In this document: one piece after another, positions 29,205-38,836 of the stretch
Layout: each line of letters starts with the position of its first letter
Numbering within the stretch: the stretch's first letter is position 1
Origin: an uncultured Gellertiella sp.
GTDB lineage: Bacteria; Pseudomonadota; Alphaproteobacteria; Rhizobiales; Rhizobiaceae
DNA length: 64,000 bases
Assembly: GCF_963457605.1 (NCBI RefSeq)
Contig: NZ_OY735139.1
Location: 3,688,001-3,752,000, forward strand
Direction of reading: 5' to 3'
The notes under the pieces: generated by a model
What the model was told of the DNA's origin: nothing
Seen by the model: only the letters and a program-made list of their open reading frames with translations
The model's database searches: none
Position numbers and translations under genes: made by a program

Positions 29205-30364
29205 TCAATCAGGCTCGTCGGCGATGTTTCTGGCAACGGCGGGACCGGCCTCATACCAGCGTCGGCTGTGGTTGACGATCCAGACGACCGAAAGCATCAC
29301 AGGGACTTCGATCAGCACACCGACCACGGTGGCAAGCGCGGCCCCCGACTGGAAACCGAACAGACTGATGGCGGCGGCGACGGCGAGTTCGAAGAAATTG
29401 CTGGCCCCGATCAGCGCCGATGGCCCGGCAACGCAATGCTGTTCGCCCGCCACCCGGTTGAGGACATAGGCAAGTCCGGCATTGAAATAGACCTGCACCA
29501 GGATCGGCACGGCCAGAAGGGCAATCACCATCGGCTGCGCGAGGATCTGTGTGCCCTGAAAGCCGAACAGCAGCACCAGCTTGGCGAGCAGGGCTAGAGT
29601 CTGTCAGGTTCTTATTGAACCAGACAGACTCTAGTGCCCTTTGTTTTCGTTTGTCTTTTCGGGAAAACCGGATTCCACTTTTCCCTGACAAACTCTAGAA
29701 GCGACAGCGGCTGCAGCCGGGCCAGAAGCCGCGTGAGACCAGCCGTGTTGCCGCTGACCACAAGGCTCCGCCGCAATAGCTGCGCGATGGCGACGGGGAT
29801 CAGGATATAGAGCAGCACCGAAATCATCAGTGTCTGCCACGGCACCGTGATCGCTGAAAGTCCGAGCAGCAGCCCGACAATCGGCGCGAAGGCGAGGATC
29901 ATGATCGCATCATTCAATGCCACCTGGCTGAGCATGAATAGCGGCTCGCCTTTCGTCAGGTTTGACCAGACGAAGACCATGGCCGTGCAGGGGGCGGCGG
30001 CAAGCAGGATCAACCCGGCAATATAGGACTCGATCTGTCCGGCAGGCAGCAACGGCCGAAACAGCCAGCCGATGAAGAACCAGCCCAGCAGCGCCATCGA
30101 GAAGGGTTTTACCGCCCAGTTGATGATCAGCGTCACACCAATGCCGCGCCAATAGTGGCTGACGTTGGACAGTGCGCCAAAATCGATCTTCAGCAGCATC
30201 GGGATGACCATCAGCCAGATCAGAACGGCGACCGGAATATTCACCCTGGCGACTTCCAGCCCGCCAATCACCTGGAAGGTTTCGGGTAGCGCATGGCCAA
30301 GGGCGATGCCGATGAGGATGCACAGAAACACCCAAAGCGTCAGGTGGCGTTCAAAGATGGACAT
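29205..30364 (-). pseudogene. acr3: acr3 arsenite efflux gene disrupted by a 101-bp palindromic element
   Basis: Arsenite/H+ antiporter of the ACR3 family, ten helices, broken after codon 222. The N-terminal part from ATG 30364 (MSIFERHLTLWVFL) carries the conserved Cys motif APCTAMVFVWSNLTKGEP. The frame then enters the element at 29594-29698 and stops at 29612 after 28 foreign residues. The C-terminal part (LLFGFQGTQIL through GASNFFELAVAAAIS) continues on the far side. Removing 101 bp (element plus one CTAG copy) restores an uninterrupted frame of exactly 353 codons, the family's normal length. Without the last three to four helices, including the conserved Glu of ASNFFELA, transport is unlikely. 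It overlaps arsC by 1 nt. Confidence 0.92.
29594..29698 (-). repeat. RIME-like element, modules A and B, inserted in acr3 with CTAG duplication
   Basis: Read on the minus strand: CTAG, module A (60 bp, 29694-29635), CTAG (29634-29631), module B (33 bp, 29630-29598), CTAG (29597-29594). Module A equals the copy at 3002-3061 except for its last four bases (GGCA versus AAAA). Module B is a near-perfect hairpin, AGTCTGTCTGGTTC / GAACCTGACAGACT with loop AATAA. The outer ends form an 11-bp terminal inverted repeat (AGTTTGTCAGG / AGTCTGTCAGG). The outer CTAGs are the apparent target duplication. Confidence 0.9.
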
Positions 30365-30879
30365 TACGACACCGGTCTGCGCAGGAGGAAACGCCATCCA
30401 TCGCGCCGATTCTGTGCTAGCGCCAGCCTGTCGATGGTCGCAAGCGGCAGCGCGACAAAGGCGCGGATCCGGTTGGTCAGAAACCGGGCGGCATCTGCAA
30501 AGGCACATTGCCTTTCAAGGTCGCTGCCTTCAGCCGCAGCGGGGTCCTGGATTCCCCAATGGGCGGTGGCGGGATGCCCAAGCCACACGGGACAGGCCTC
30601 GCCTGCGGCATTGTCGCAGACGGTAAAGATGAAATCCATCGTGGGCGCATCGAGGCCGGAAAACACATCCCGGCTCTTTGAGTGATAGCCCTCGCTCGCA
30701 AGGCCGAGGGCGCTCAATTCCCGGATCGCCATCGGATGCACGGCCCCTTTCGGCTGGCTTCCCGCCGAAAATCCACGGAACCGGCCTTCTCCGACATGGT
30801 TGAGAATGCCTTCGGCGAGAATGGAGCGGGCGGAATTGCCGGTACAGAGAAACAGGACATTGTAGATACGGTCGGTCAC
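30364..30879 (-). CDS. arsC: Arsenate reductase ArsC (LMW phosphatase fold)
   Basis: Reduces arsenate to arsenite in the cytoplasm. The 171-residue protein has the phosphatase P-loop CTGNSARS (Cys12 to Arg18), with further redox cysteines Cys88 and Cys96 in VCDNAAGEACPVW, the three-cysteine relay of thioredoxin-coupled enzymes. GTG 30879 is taken as start (VTDRIYNVLFLC), with GGAG 7 nt upstream. The stop overlaps the acr3 start by one base (TAATG). With acr3 broken, the cell would reduce arsenate without this exporter unless another exists elsewhere. Confidence 0.93.
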   Translation of the reverse strand: MTDRIYNVLFLCTGNSARSILAEGILNHVGEGRFRGFSAGSQPKGAVHPMAIRELSALGLASEGYHSKSRDVFSGLDAPTMDFIFTVCDNAAGEACPVWLGHPATAHWGIQDPAAAEGSDLERQCAFADAARFLTNRIRAFVALPLATIDRLALAQNRRDGWRFLLRRPVS

Positions 30880-30958
30880 GATTGGCTCCGGGCTTGGCGT
30901 GATGGGAAGGATCAGGATCTGCTTGCGGTGTTGATCGGTGATGCTGCCGCGTCGCGGG

Positions 30959-31321
30959 TCAGCAACGGCTCTGCGGTTCTGTCTCCGTGGCACAGCATGG
31001 GGTGAGCGCGTGGAGCAGCGGTGCACACAGCGCTTCGTTGCCGCCACAGCAATCGGTCAGCAGGAAGGTCACGATCTCCCGGATCCTGTCGAGACTGGCC
31101 CGGTAGATGATCGACCGGCTCTGGCGCTGGCTGGTTACCAGGCCGGCGCGGGCGAGCGTCGACAGATGGGCCGACAGCGTGTTCTGCGGCACATCGAGCT
31201 GATCTGCCAGATCACCCGCCGCCAGTCCCCCGGGCTCATGACGTACCAGCAGCCGGAAGGTCTCAAGCCGGGTGGACTGGGCAAGCGCTGCAAGCGCGAC
31301 GATGGCATCCATATTTTCCAT
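30959..31321 (-). CDS. arsR: ArsR-family arsenic-responsive repressor
   Basis: A 120-residue winged-helix repressor. The recognition helix region is LDVPQNTLSAHLSTLARAGL (residues 42-61). The metalloid site lies at the C-terminus, DCCGGNEALC (Cys91, Cys92, Cys99), with further cysteines at 109-110, unlike the helix-3 site of E. coli ArsR and similar to the Acidithiobacillus type. Start ATG 31321 (MENMDAIVAL); ATG 31312 is possible. The AT-rich stretch just upstream (31316-31345, with ATATTT and ATATAT half-sites) is the likely operator. First gene of arsR-arsC-acr3. Confidence 0.92.
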   Translation of the reverse strand: MENMDAIVALAALAQSTRLETFRLLVRHEPGGLAAGDLADQLDVPQNTLSAHLSTLARAGLVTSQRQSRSIIYRASLDRIREIVTFLLTDCCGGNEALCAPLLHALTPCCATETEPQSRC

Positions 31322-31502
31322 ATATCCAGAAATATAGAAATAATACGGCGGAGTCAAGCGGCGGCGGACATGGCATTCGTGAGGGGAAGGGCAAGTTGAA
31401 AACACAGACCGCGCAGGCCGGAAAACCAACCCGAAACGATCATCAATGTGACTGTATTTTGTCCTGGCCATTCTGGGGGAATGGACCAGGTTGTGAACTT
31501 AT

Positions 31503-31579
<77 letters not shown>

Positions 31580-31670
31580 ACCCGCCTAAAAGGCTTGCAT
31601 GCTTTAGGATTTTGACGCCGGGAGTGCAAGTCAAAAATGCCGGGCGACGCGAAAAAGCCGGGGAGGGGGT

Positions 31671-32918
31671 TCAGGCCACGTCCAGCCTCTGCCGCTGCTG
31701 TCTCTGCCAGCGGTTTTCGAGCGCGATACTACCCCAGATGATGCCGAGCAGCAGATAGAAGTGCCGCCAGTGATCGATGTCGATGACGTTGCCGATGATC
31801 ACATGGCCGAGAACCACGGACCAGGCGATGGCCAGATAGGGCTGCCAGGGCCGGTCGCGCAACAGCAGCCGGAAGCCCATCAGCAGGCTGGTCAGGAGCA
31901 GGATGATGAAGGTGGCAAAGCCGATCCAGCCATAGGTGGTCAGCGTCTTCAGCCAGATATTGTGTTCGTCTTCGTCAAAGGTCTGGCCGAAAACCAGCGG
32001 TCCAAGGCCGAAGGGCCGTTCCATCGACATGCGGAAACCGATTCGGTGCCGCTCGAATCGTCCGAGATGGCCGCCATCATAATCCTGCACCAGTTTCGTC
32101 CGGTTGAGGAACAGGTCGGACACCTGCCTGAACTGCAGCGCCACGCCCAGGCCGCCCGCCATCAGCATCGCAGCCACCAGCGCCAGCGTCGTGATCTTCA
32201 GGCGAAAGGCGGTGCCGCGCTGCTTCAGCAGCATGATGAAGACCAGCATGACGGCGCTGAACAGGAACAGGATCCATGCGGCCCGCGAGAAGGACAGGAA
32301 AATGCCGAGCGCAATGACCAGCAATGCCCCGATGCGCGGCAGCATCAGCCCGAGGCGGCCTGTCAGCAGGCCGTGGATCAGATACAGGGCGGGGGCCACC
32401 AGAAATGGACCGAAGACATTCGGGTCCTGGAATGCCCCTTTCGCCCGGTCATAGAGCGTGAACTGTTCGGAGCCGGGGAAGGCGTGGAAATAGCCGAGAA
32501 TGCCGAGCGTGGCGGTGATCAGGGCGGACACTACCCAGCCGTGGAACATCGGCTTCAGCCGCTGGGCGCGATCCTCGATGACGGCAGCATAGAAGACCGA
32601 GGAGAGGGCGAGGAAGGTGGAGACCGCCATATATATCGGCCCCTTCGAGATGTCCTGCATCTGCGTCAGCGACAGGTAACCCGAGGTGTTGAACAGCAGG
32701 AATGCGGCCAGCAGCACGCCGACCGTGCGCGATATCTTCAGGCCCGACAGGAAGAAGACGGCGATCAGCCCGACCATCATCAGTTCATAGGGGGCCGGTT
32801 CGGAAATCACGAAGCCCGAGAGAAACACGCCAAAAGCGGTGAAAAACGATGCCAGCTTCTGCCAGGCCGCGCGACGCGGGTTGAAATCGGCGGCAAATCG
32901 GGTGGCGACGGCGCTCAA
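31671..32918 (-). CDS. O-antigen ligase/Wzy-type polysaccharide polymerase
   Basis: A 415-residue inner-membrane protein with ten or more helices and the Wzy_C family signature in the periplasmic loop: YDRAKGAFQDPNVFG (about residues 160-175), followed later by HNIWLKTLTTYGWIGF. Proteins of this kind either polymerise repeat units or ligate polysaccharide. ATG 32918 overlaps the stop of the upstream priming transferase gene by 4 nt. It is the most distal gene of the minus-strand part of the polysaccharide cluster. In a Wzx/Wzy system it is the best candidate polymerase here; no flippase is present in the window. Confidence 0.88.
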   Translation of the reverse strand: MSAVATRFAADFNPRRAAWQKLASFFTAFGVFLSGFVISEPAPYELMMVGLIAVFFLSGLKISRTVGVLLAAFLLFNTSGYLSLTQMQDISKGPIYMAVSTFLALSSVFYAAVIEDRAQRLKPMFHGWVVSALITATLGILGYFHAFPGSEQFTLYDRAKGAFQDPNVFGPFLVAPALYLIHGLLTGRLGLMLPRIGALLVIALGIFLSFSRAAWILFLFSAVMLVFIMLLKQRGTAFRLKITTLALVAAMLMAGGLGVALQFRQVSDLFLNRTKLVQDYDGGHLGRFERHRIGFRMSMERPFGLGPLVFGQTFDEDEHNIWLKTLTTYGWIGFATFIILLLTSLLMGFRLLLRDRPWQPYLAIAWSVVLGHVIIGNVIDIDHWRHFYLLLGIIWGSIALENRWQRQQRQRLDVA

Positions 32919-34474
32919 TAGGCATTTTCCGTATTGAGCAGCCGGATCGGCGTCAGCAGCAGGATCTTCAGATCGAAGAACAGCGACCAGTTTTCGATGT
33001 AATAGAGATCATAGGCGGTGCGGAACTTGATCTTCTCGTCGCTGTCGATCTCGCCGCGCCAGCCGTTGATCTGCGCCCAGCCGGTGACGCCCGGCTTGAC
33101 GCGGTGGCGGGCAAAATAGCCCTCGACCACATCGCCGAAGCGCCGGTCGCGGCTTTGCGCTTCCACGGCATGCGGGCGTGGCCCGACCAGGGACAGGTCG
33201 CCACGCAACACGTTGAAAAGCTGCGGCAATTCATCGATGGATGTCTTGCGGATGAAGCGTCCGACGCGGGTAACCCGCGGATCGCCACGGGTAACGGCCT
33301 GCTTGGCGGTCTGGTCGCTCATGTGGGTATACATCGAGCGGAATTTCAGCACGCGGATGGTTTCATTGTTGAAACCATGGCGCTTCTGGACAAACAGCAC
33401 CGGGCCGGGCGAGGTGGCCTTGATGACCATGGCGGTGGCCGCCATCACCGGCCAGAGCAGCACGATGGCAATCAGGCTGAAAAAAATGTCGAACATCCGC
33501 TTGGCGACCGAATCCCAGTCGCGGATCGGCTTGTCGAAAATATCGAGCATCGGCACCGTCCCGACATGGGAATAGGCGCGCGGGCGGAAATGCAGCTTGT
33601 TGGCATGGGCGGCCAGCCGGATATCCAGCGGCAGTACCCAGAGCTTTTTCAGGAGATACATGATCCGCGCCTCGGCGGTCATCGGCAGCGAGATGATCAG
33701 CATGTCCAGGCGGGCAAGGCGGGCAAATTCAACCAGTTCGTCGATGGTGCCAAGCTTCGGATAGCCCGCCACCATGACGGGCGAGCGGGTGTCGTCGCGG
33801 TCATCGAAAATCCCGCAGATGCGGATGTCGTTTTCCGGCTGCTGTTCCAGCGAGCGGATCAGTTGCTTGGCAGGCTCGCCGCCGCCGACGATCACCGCGC
33901 GCCGCTCCATCGTGCCGTTGCGGGACCAGTTGCGGATCGCGTAGGAGACAAAGACCCGCTCCATGCAGAGCCAGACGGTTCCGCCCATCAGCCAGGTCAT
34001 CACCCAGGACCGGTCGAACAGGCCTTCGGCACGGCTGAAATAGAACAGCGAGGCCATCAGCCCGAAGGTGATCAGCCAGGACCCGATGATTTTCGGCAGC
34101 ACCCGCAGCGAGGCACGCAGCGACTGCACCTGATAGGTATCGGTCAGCTGCAGGAGAAAGACGGTGAAAAGCGGGGCGAGAAACAGCGAGAGGATGACAT
34201 GCGGCAGGAACAGATTGGCAGCACCGGCAAAGGCGAAATGCGCCATGCAGCCGATGGCCAGCAGTGAAAGTCCCTCGAACAGCCGGAATTCGCCGAGAAA
34301 CAGGTTGGGCGAATAGCTCTCGTCCTTGAACTGTTCGGCTATCTGACGGGCGAACGCATTCAGCTCCCCGGGTGCCCCCGCCTTGTGCTGCGGATCGCCC
34401 GGCCTGGGCGCTGCGGACAGGGCACGACGGATCTCATTCAGGTCGATCGGCGATTTGTGCTTCGGATGGTTCAT
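32915..34474 (-). CDS. Undecaprenyl-phosphate sugar phosphotransferase (polyprenyl priming transferase)
   Basis: Starts repeat-unit assembly by moving a sugar-1-phosphate to undecaprenyl phosphate. The 519-residue protein has four to five N-terminal helices, a cytosolic CoA-binding-like domain ([16 protein letters not shown]), then the catalytic bacterial sugar transferase domain: [18 protein letters not shown], the KFRSMY motif, [20 protein letters not shown] and [15 protein letters not shown]. This is the WcaJ/PssY architecture. ATG 34474 ([10 protein letters not shown]) with GGTGAG upstream is preferred over the ATG four codons earlier. It is coupled to the ligase gene by a 4-nt overlap. 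Confidence 0.93.
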   Translation of the reverse strand: MNHPKHKSPIDLNEIRRALSAAPRPGDPQHKAGAPGELNAFARQIAEQFKDESYSPNLFLGEFRLFEGLSLLAIGCMAHFAFAGAANLFLPHVILSLFLAPLFTVFLLQLTDTYQVQSLRASLRVLPKIIGSWLITFGLMASLFYFSRAEGLFDRSWVMTWLMGGTVWLCMERVFVSYAIRNWSRNGTMERRAVIVGGGEPAKQLIRSLEQQPENDIRICGIFDDRDDTRSPVMVAGYPKLGTIDELVEFARLARLDMLIISLPMTAEARIMYLLKKLWVLPLDIRLAAHANKLHFRPRAYSHVGTVPMLDIFDKPIRDWDSVAKRMFDIFFSLIAIVLLWPVMAATAMVIKATSPGPVLFVQKRHGFNNETIRVLKFRSMYTHMSDQTAKQAVTRGDPRVTRVGRFIRKTSIDELPQLFNVLRGDLSLVGPRPHAVEAQSRDRRFGDVVEGYFARHRVKPGVTGWAQINGWRGEIDSDEKIKFRTAYDLYYIENWSLFFDLKILLLTPIRLLNTENAY

Positions 34475-34587
34475 TCTGCTCACCATATGGGTGAAGGTTT
34501 ACTAGCAGAAAGCCCCTAAGAAACGTTTACACTCCTGCTTCAACAAAGCTTGACTTGACAGGAGAGGTTGTGGCGAAATTCAGGTTT

Positions 34588-35760
34588 TCAACCCTGTCTG
34601 GCAGGTCCATTGGCAGCAAGCAGGTGCTGGTAGGTCATCATGACATCGCGCGCCATGGTCTCTGAGGAGAAGCGGTCACGAAAGGCGGCGGGCGGCGGCA
34701 TGGTGGCCTCGTGCCAGCCGGGCGTGGTGAGCGCCTCGGTCATGACCCGCGCGAGGTCGTCGGGATCGCCGGGGATGGCCAGCGCCTTGCACTCGGTGCC
34801 GAGTACTTCCGGAATGCCGCCCACCCGCGAGGCGATGACGGTCTTGCCTGCGGCGAGTGCTTCGAGCACGATATAGGGCATGGATTCCGCCCGGGAGGGA
34901 ACCACCATGATCTGCGCGGTGCGAAAGGCCTCGCGCGCATGCATCGGCGGCAGCATGCCGATCCGGTGGCCAAGCCCGGCCGCATCGATCTGCCGCTGGT
35001 AGCGATCACGATCGGGCCCGTCGCCGATGACGAGCCCGGTCAGGGGGCGGCCGACGCGGCGTTCGGTTCGGGCGAGGGCATCGATGAACACATCCGGACC
35101 CTTGAGGTCGCGCAGCATGCCGATATAGACGAAGTCGACGTGATCGGACTGGGTGGGGACAGGCAGGAATTCGGCCTGGGTAATACCATTATAGACCCGG
35201 ACACAGGGCACCCGTGGCGTGCCGACCTTCAGCGCATAGGTGTCGCGCTCATAGTCGCAGACAAACAGCAGTGCATCGCTGAAATGTTCGAGCAGCCGCT
35301 CCAGCCGCAGCGCCACCTGACCGGCGATACTGTTGCGGGAATAGTGCAGGGTGCCCCCGTGCGGGGTGTAGAGGCGGGCTACGCAATACCTGTTTGCCCG
35401 CAACACTGAGCCGATCAATCGTGCGATGGCACCCCCCTTGGCGCCATGCCCGTGCAGGATATCCGGCTTCAAACTTTTGATCTTATTGTAACTTCTCCAC
35501 AAGGCGATGAGGTCACCGGGCGAAATAGCCCGCTGGATCGGCATGCGGGTGAGCCCGAGGGCGAGATAGGGCATGAGATCGCGGATCAGCCGCTCCTCGT
35601 GCTCGCCACCGGTATTGTTGTCGCAGAGAATGCCGACCTCGTGTCCGGCCTTGCTGTGCTCCATCACCAGATCGCGCACATGGCGGAAGATGCCGCCGAC
35701 CGGCGACCGGAAGCAATGGATGATGCGCAGCGGGCGTTCCGTGTCCATGGCCTTGTCCAT
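34588..35760 (-). CDS. Family 4 glycosyltransferase
   Basis: A 390-residue GT-B enzyme: GGIFRHVRDLVMEHSKAGH near the N-terminus, DILHGHGAKGG, then the donor-binding half with FVYIGMLRDLKGPD, GDGPDRDRY and the E-x7-E region AESMPYIVLEALAAGKTVIA. It retains configuration and acts at the cytoplasmic face of the membrane, presumably adding a sugar to the lipid-linked repeat unit. ATG 35760 follows GAGGGG; an internal ATG lies at 35748. It is 6 nt downstream of the Wza-like gene, so the two are in one operon. Confidence 0.93.
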   Translation of the reverse strand: MDKAMDTERPLRIIHCFRSPVGGIFRHVRDLVMEHSKAGHEVGILCDNNTGGEHEERLIRDLMPYLALGLTRMPIQRAISPGDLIALWRSYNKIKSLKPDILHGHGAKGGAIARLIGSVLRANRYCVARLYTPHGGTLHYSRNSIAGQVALRLERLLEHFSDALLFVCDYERDTYALKVGTPRVPCVRVYNGITQAEFLPVPTQSDHVDFVYIGMLRDLKGPDVFIDALARTERRVGRPLTGLVIGDGPDRDRYQRQIDAAGLGHRIGMLPPMHAREAFRTAQIMVVPSRAESMPYIVLEALAAGKTVIASRVGGIPEVLGTECKALAIPGDPDDLARVMTEALTTPGWHEATMPPPAAFRDRFSSETMARDVMMTYQHLLAANGPARQG

Positions 35761-35766
35761 GGCCCC

Positions 35767-36342
35767 TCAAAACAGCCGCTCGCGGACATAGATCGTATCG
35801 CCGGCCATGACCGGATCGGTGATCGGCACGCGTCCGGTGAGGATCTGGTTGTTGATCTTGCGCGTGATGTCGACATTCTCCATCGCTGCGCGGGTCGAAT
35901 AGCCACCGGCAACCGCAATGGCATTCTGGACGGTCATGCCGGGCACATAGCTGTACTGTCCGGACTGCCCGACCTCGCCCATGATGAAGACCGGGCGATA
36001 GCGGTCGATTTCGATCGTGACGTCGGGATCGGTGAGGTAACCCTGCTGCAACTTGCGGGCTATTCGTTTTTCGACCTCAGGCAGGGTCGAGCCGCGCACG
36101 GCGACCTGGCCGATCAGCGGGAAGGCGATGTAGCCGGACTGGTCGACCGTGTAGGTGCTGGACAGGCCCTCCTGTTCGAAAACATTGATGCGCAGCCGGT
36201 CGCCGGAATCCAGCGTGTAGGCCTGAAGTGCTCCGTCGTGAAAGGCGCGGGGTGGCGGGCTGTAGCTGGCGCAGCCCTGCATGATCGCTGTCGTGGCCAA
36301 CAGCGCCAACGCGACGATATGGTTTGCTCTTGCCAATGCCAT
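35767..36342 (-). CDS. Wza-like polysaccharide export outer-membrane lipoprotein
   Basis: A 191-residue export protein. The signal peptide ends in the lipobox IMQGC (Cys23 or 24). The polysaccharide-export domain follows (YTLDSGDRLRINVFEQEGLS, then GYIAFPLIGQVAVRGSTLPE), and then a SLBB domain (RPVFIMGEVGQSGQYSYVPG). It is short compared with E. coli Wza and lacks the C-terminal barrel helix, as do many rhizobial export proteins. It leads the minus-strand operon and is divergent from the Wzc-like gene across an AT-rich 175-bp region. Confidence 0.93.
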   Translation of the reverse strand: MALARANHIVALALLATTAIMQGCASYSPPPRAFHDGALQAYTLDSGDRLRINVFEQEGLSSTYTVDQSGYIAFPLIGQVAVRGSTLPEVEKRIARKLQQGYLTDPDVTIEIDRYRPVFIMGEVGQSGQYSYVPGMTVQNAIAVAGGYSTRAAMENVDITRKINNQILTGRVPITDPVMAGDTIYVRERLF

Positions 36343-36517
36343 GCCCCAGTCAGCTCCAATGCCTCTGTTCAGGGCTTGTTATGGTTCCGTTAGGGTTAAT
36401 AGGCAGTAAATGTAGCGAAAAACTTTTTTACACAACTAAGCACAACCTCTTTTCCATTAACGCGCGATTTACCATGCGTCTTTAAACTCTGCTTAGAATT
36501 ATAAGGCGGAGTGACCT
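36343..36517. promoter_or_regulatory. Divergent promoter region of the polysaccharide cluster
   Basis: A 175-bp AT-rich gap between the divergent wza-like and wzc-like genes, the only sizeable non-coding stretch in the cluster. In rhizobia such loci are controlled through c-di-GMP and regulators binding here; no specific operator was identified by eye. Confidence 0.45.
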
Positions 36518-38782
36518 ATGCCTGATGTCGTCGACAACAAGCAGGACGTGGATATTGACCTGAAGCAACTGCTCGGTGCCATCTGGCAGCGGCGGCTGCG
36601 CATTCTCGCGCTGACGGCCTCCGTCTCCGCTCTTGCCTTTGTCGGCGCCAATCTGGCGACTCCCAGCTATCAGAGCGAGGCGCGTCTGCTGATCGAGCAG
36701 CGGGCAGCGGCCTTTGCCAAGACCGAGCAGGCGGGCAGCGATACCCAGCCTCTGCTGGATGAACTGAACATTGCAAGCCAGGTGCAGGTACTCAGCTCCG
36801 CCGACCTGATCAAGCGGGTCGCCCATGACCTGCATCTGACTGATCTCAAGGAATTCGATGCGACGCGGTCGATGAGCTACCGGATCCTCAAGGCGCTGCA
36901 TCTGAAGAAGACCGACAATCTCCTGACCCCGGAAGACCGGGTCGTCGACAAGTTCATCGAGAAATTGCAGGTCTACCAGGTCGAGAAGTCCCGGGTGATC
37001 GGCATCCAGTTCGTGTCGGAAGATCCACGGCTCGCAGCCGCCATTCCCAATGCGATGATGGCGACCTATGCGCTGATGCAGAGCGATGCGAAGATCGATT
37101 CCAACTATGAGGCCACCCAGTGGCTGGAGCCGGAAATCGCCTCCCTGCGCCAGAAGGTCGAGGCGGCGGAAAAGAAGGTCGCCGACTACCGGGCGAGCCA
37201 GGATATTCCGCAGTCCGGCGATGTCGGTTCGCTGGCCGCGCAGCAACTGAAGGACATTGCCACCGAACTGGCACGGGTTCGCTCGGAAGGGGCAAGTGCC
37301 AGGGCAAGGGCCGAGGCGGTGCGCTCGGCGCTGGCCAGTGGCGGCTCAGTGGAAACGCTCGCCGACGTCTCCAGTTCCGCCATGATGCAGAAGCTGAAGG
37401 AAAACGAATCGACCCTGAAATCGGAAATCGCCGATCTCTCGACCACACTGATGAGCAGTCATCCCAAGCTGAAAGCCCTGCGCTCGCAACTCGGCGGCAT
37501 CCAGGTGCAGATCCGGCAGGAAACGACCAAGATTCTCTCCAGCATCGAGAACGAGGCCAAGGTCGCCAGGCTGCGCGAGGCGGAGCTGGCGAGCCAGTTC
37601 GACGCCGCCAAGGCCGATTCGGCCCGCAGCAGCGAGCAGGAAGTCGGGTTGAACGCTTTGGAGCGCGAGGCCGCGGCCGAACGGCAGTTGCTGGAAACCT
37701 ATCTTGCCCGTTACCGTGAGGCCGCCTCCCGCTCCGGCAAGAATTCAAGTCCGGCCGATGCCCGGGTGATTTCGCAGGCCATCGAGCCGCGTGAGGCAAC
37801 CTTCCCGAAAATACTGCCGATCACCATTATCGCCGGACTGGCGACGCTGATCCTGAGTTCGGTGACTATCCTGCTTCTCGAACTGTTTTCTGGCCGGGCG
37901 CTGAAGCCCGCCCTGCCGCTGCTGCCGCGTGAGGAAGAGGTGGAGACGTCGCGTTCCCAAAGGGTGGCTGCCGCCAAGGCGGCGCAGCCCGTTGCGCCCG
38001 GGCCTGTTGTCGCCGCCGTGGCCGCAGCGCCCGCAAGGGCGGCAAGCGCCGGACCCGCGCCGGTCGCCGCAGACGTGCTAATGGCCGCACCGCAGGATAT
38101 CGTCACCGAGCCGCCGGGCCAGCCCGACAGCACATCGATGCCGGAAGGTCCCGTTGCCGAAAGCGCCGATGACAATGACTACAGCATTGGGTCGGTGGCA
38201 CGGCATCTCATCGAAAACCGCATCCCGGTTGCCTTCGGCCTGTCGCCGGGTGGCGATGATGGCTCGACCGGCATGGTCGTCCTGGCGCGGGAAATTGCCG
38301 AGACAGGCGAGAGGGTGGTCCTTGTCGACATGACCGCCTCGCTGCTGCCAACCCGGCTGATGGCATCCGACCGCTATTTGCCGGGGATGTCCGATCTGCT
38401 GAATGGCGATGCGGACTTTGGCGAAGCCATCCATTCCGACCGGCTGTCCGATGCCCATATCGTGCCGCGCGGACGGGCCGGTCTGGATTTGGCGATGCAA
38501 GGGGCAGACCGGCTGCCGATGATCATCGGTGCGCTCTGCGACGCCTATGATGTCGTTCTGGTCGAATGCGGACCGGCAGACGTCAGGGTCCTCGCAGGGC
38601 TCACCCGCAACAGGTCGGAAAACATCATCCTGTCGATGCCGAAGCCGGATGAGGCGATGCTGACGACACTGATCAACGATTGCGCTGCCGCCGGCTATAC
38701 CGAACTCATGCTGATGTCCGACCCCCGTGCCGTCAGTCCCAGGGGCTGGTTCTCCCGCTTCGGCAAGGGTGTGGCGGCCTGA
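36518..38782 (+). CDS. Wzz/Wzc-like chain-length protein with degenerate kinase domain
   Basis: A 754-residue inner-membrane copolymerase. The Wzz domain begins at VDIDLKQLLGAIWQRRLRIL (helix 1 at about 28-48). Long coiled coils fill residues about 210-440 (IASLRQKVEAAEKKVADYRA and others), and a GNVR-like segment precedes helix 2 at about 455-480. A Pro/Ala linker (about 500-550) leads to a BY-kinase-like domain. Its Walker A site reads SPGGDDGSTGM where kinases have GxxGKST, so the lysine is missing, and Walker A' reads VVLVDMTAS. There is no C-terminal tyrosine cluster (it ends WFSRFGKGVAA). It is probably a structural pseudokinase regulating export. Confidence 0.88.
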   Translation: MPDVVDNKQDVDIDLKQLLGAIWQRRLRILALTASVSALAFVGANLATPSYQSEARLLIEQRAAAFAKTEQAGSDTQPLLDELNIASQVQVLSSADLIKRVAHDLHLTDLKEFDATRSMSYRILKALHLKKTDNLLTPEDRVVDKFIEKLQVYQVEKSRVIGIQFVSEDPRLAAAIPNAMMATYALMQSDAKIDSNYEATQWLEPEIASLRQKVEAAEKKVADYRASQDIPQSGDVGSLAAQQLKDIATELARVRSEGASARARAEAVRSALASGGSVETLADVSSSAMMQKLKENESTLKSEIADLSTTLMSSHPKLKALRSQLGGIQVQIRQETTKILSSIENEAKVARLREAELASQFDAAKADSARSSEQEVGLNALEREAAAERQLLETYLARYREAASRSGKNSSPADARVISQAIEPREATFPKILPITIIAGLATLILSSVTILLLELFSGRALKPALPLLPREEEVETSRSQRVAAAKAAQPVAPGPVVAAVAAAPARAASAGPAPVAADVLMAAPQDIVTEPPGQPDSTSMPEGPVAESADDNDYSIGSVARHLIENRIPVAFGLSPGGDDGSTGMVVLAREIAETGERVVLVDMTASLLPTRLMASDRYLPGMSDLLNGDADFGEAIHSDRLSDAHIVPRGRAGLDLAMQGADRLPMIIGALCDAYDVVLVECGPADVRVLAGLTRNRSENIILSMPKPDEAMLTTLINDCAAAGYTELMLMSDPRAVSPRGWFSRFGKGVAA

Positions 38783-38836
38783 CGTGCCGCGCGCGGGCAC
38801 ATCCGGGAGATCGCGACGCGCCTGATGTCAGCGATG

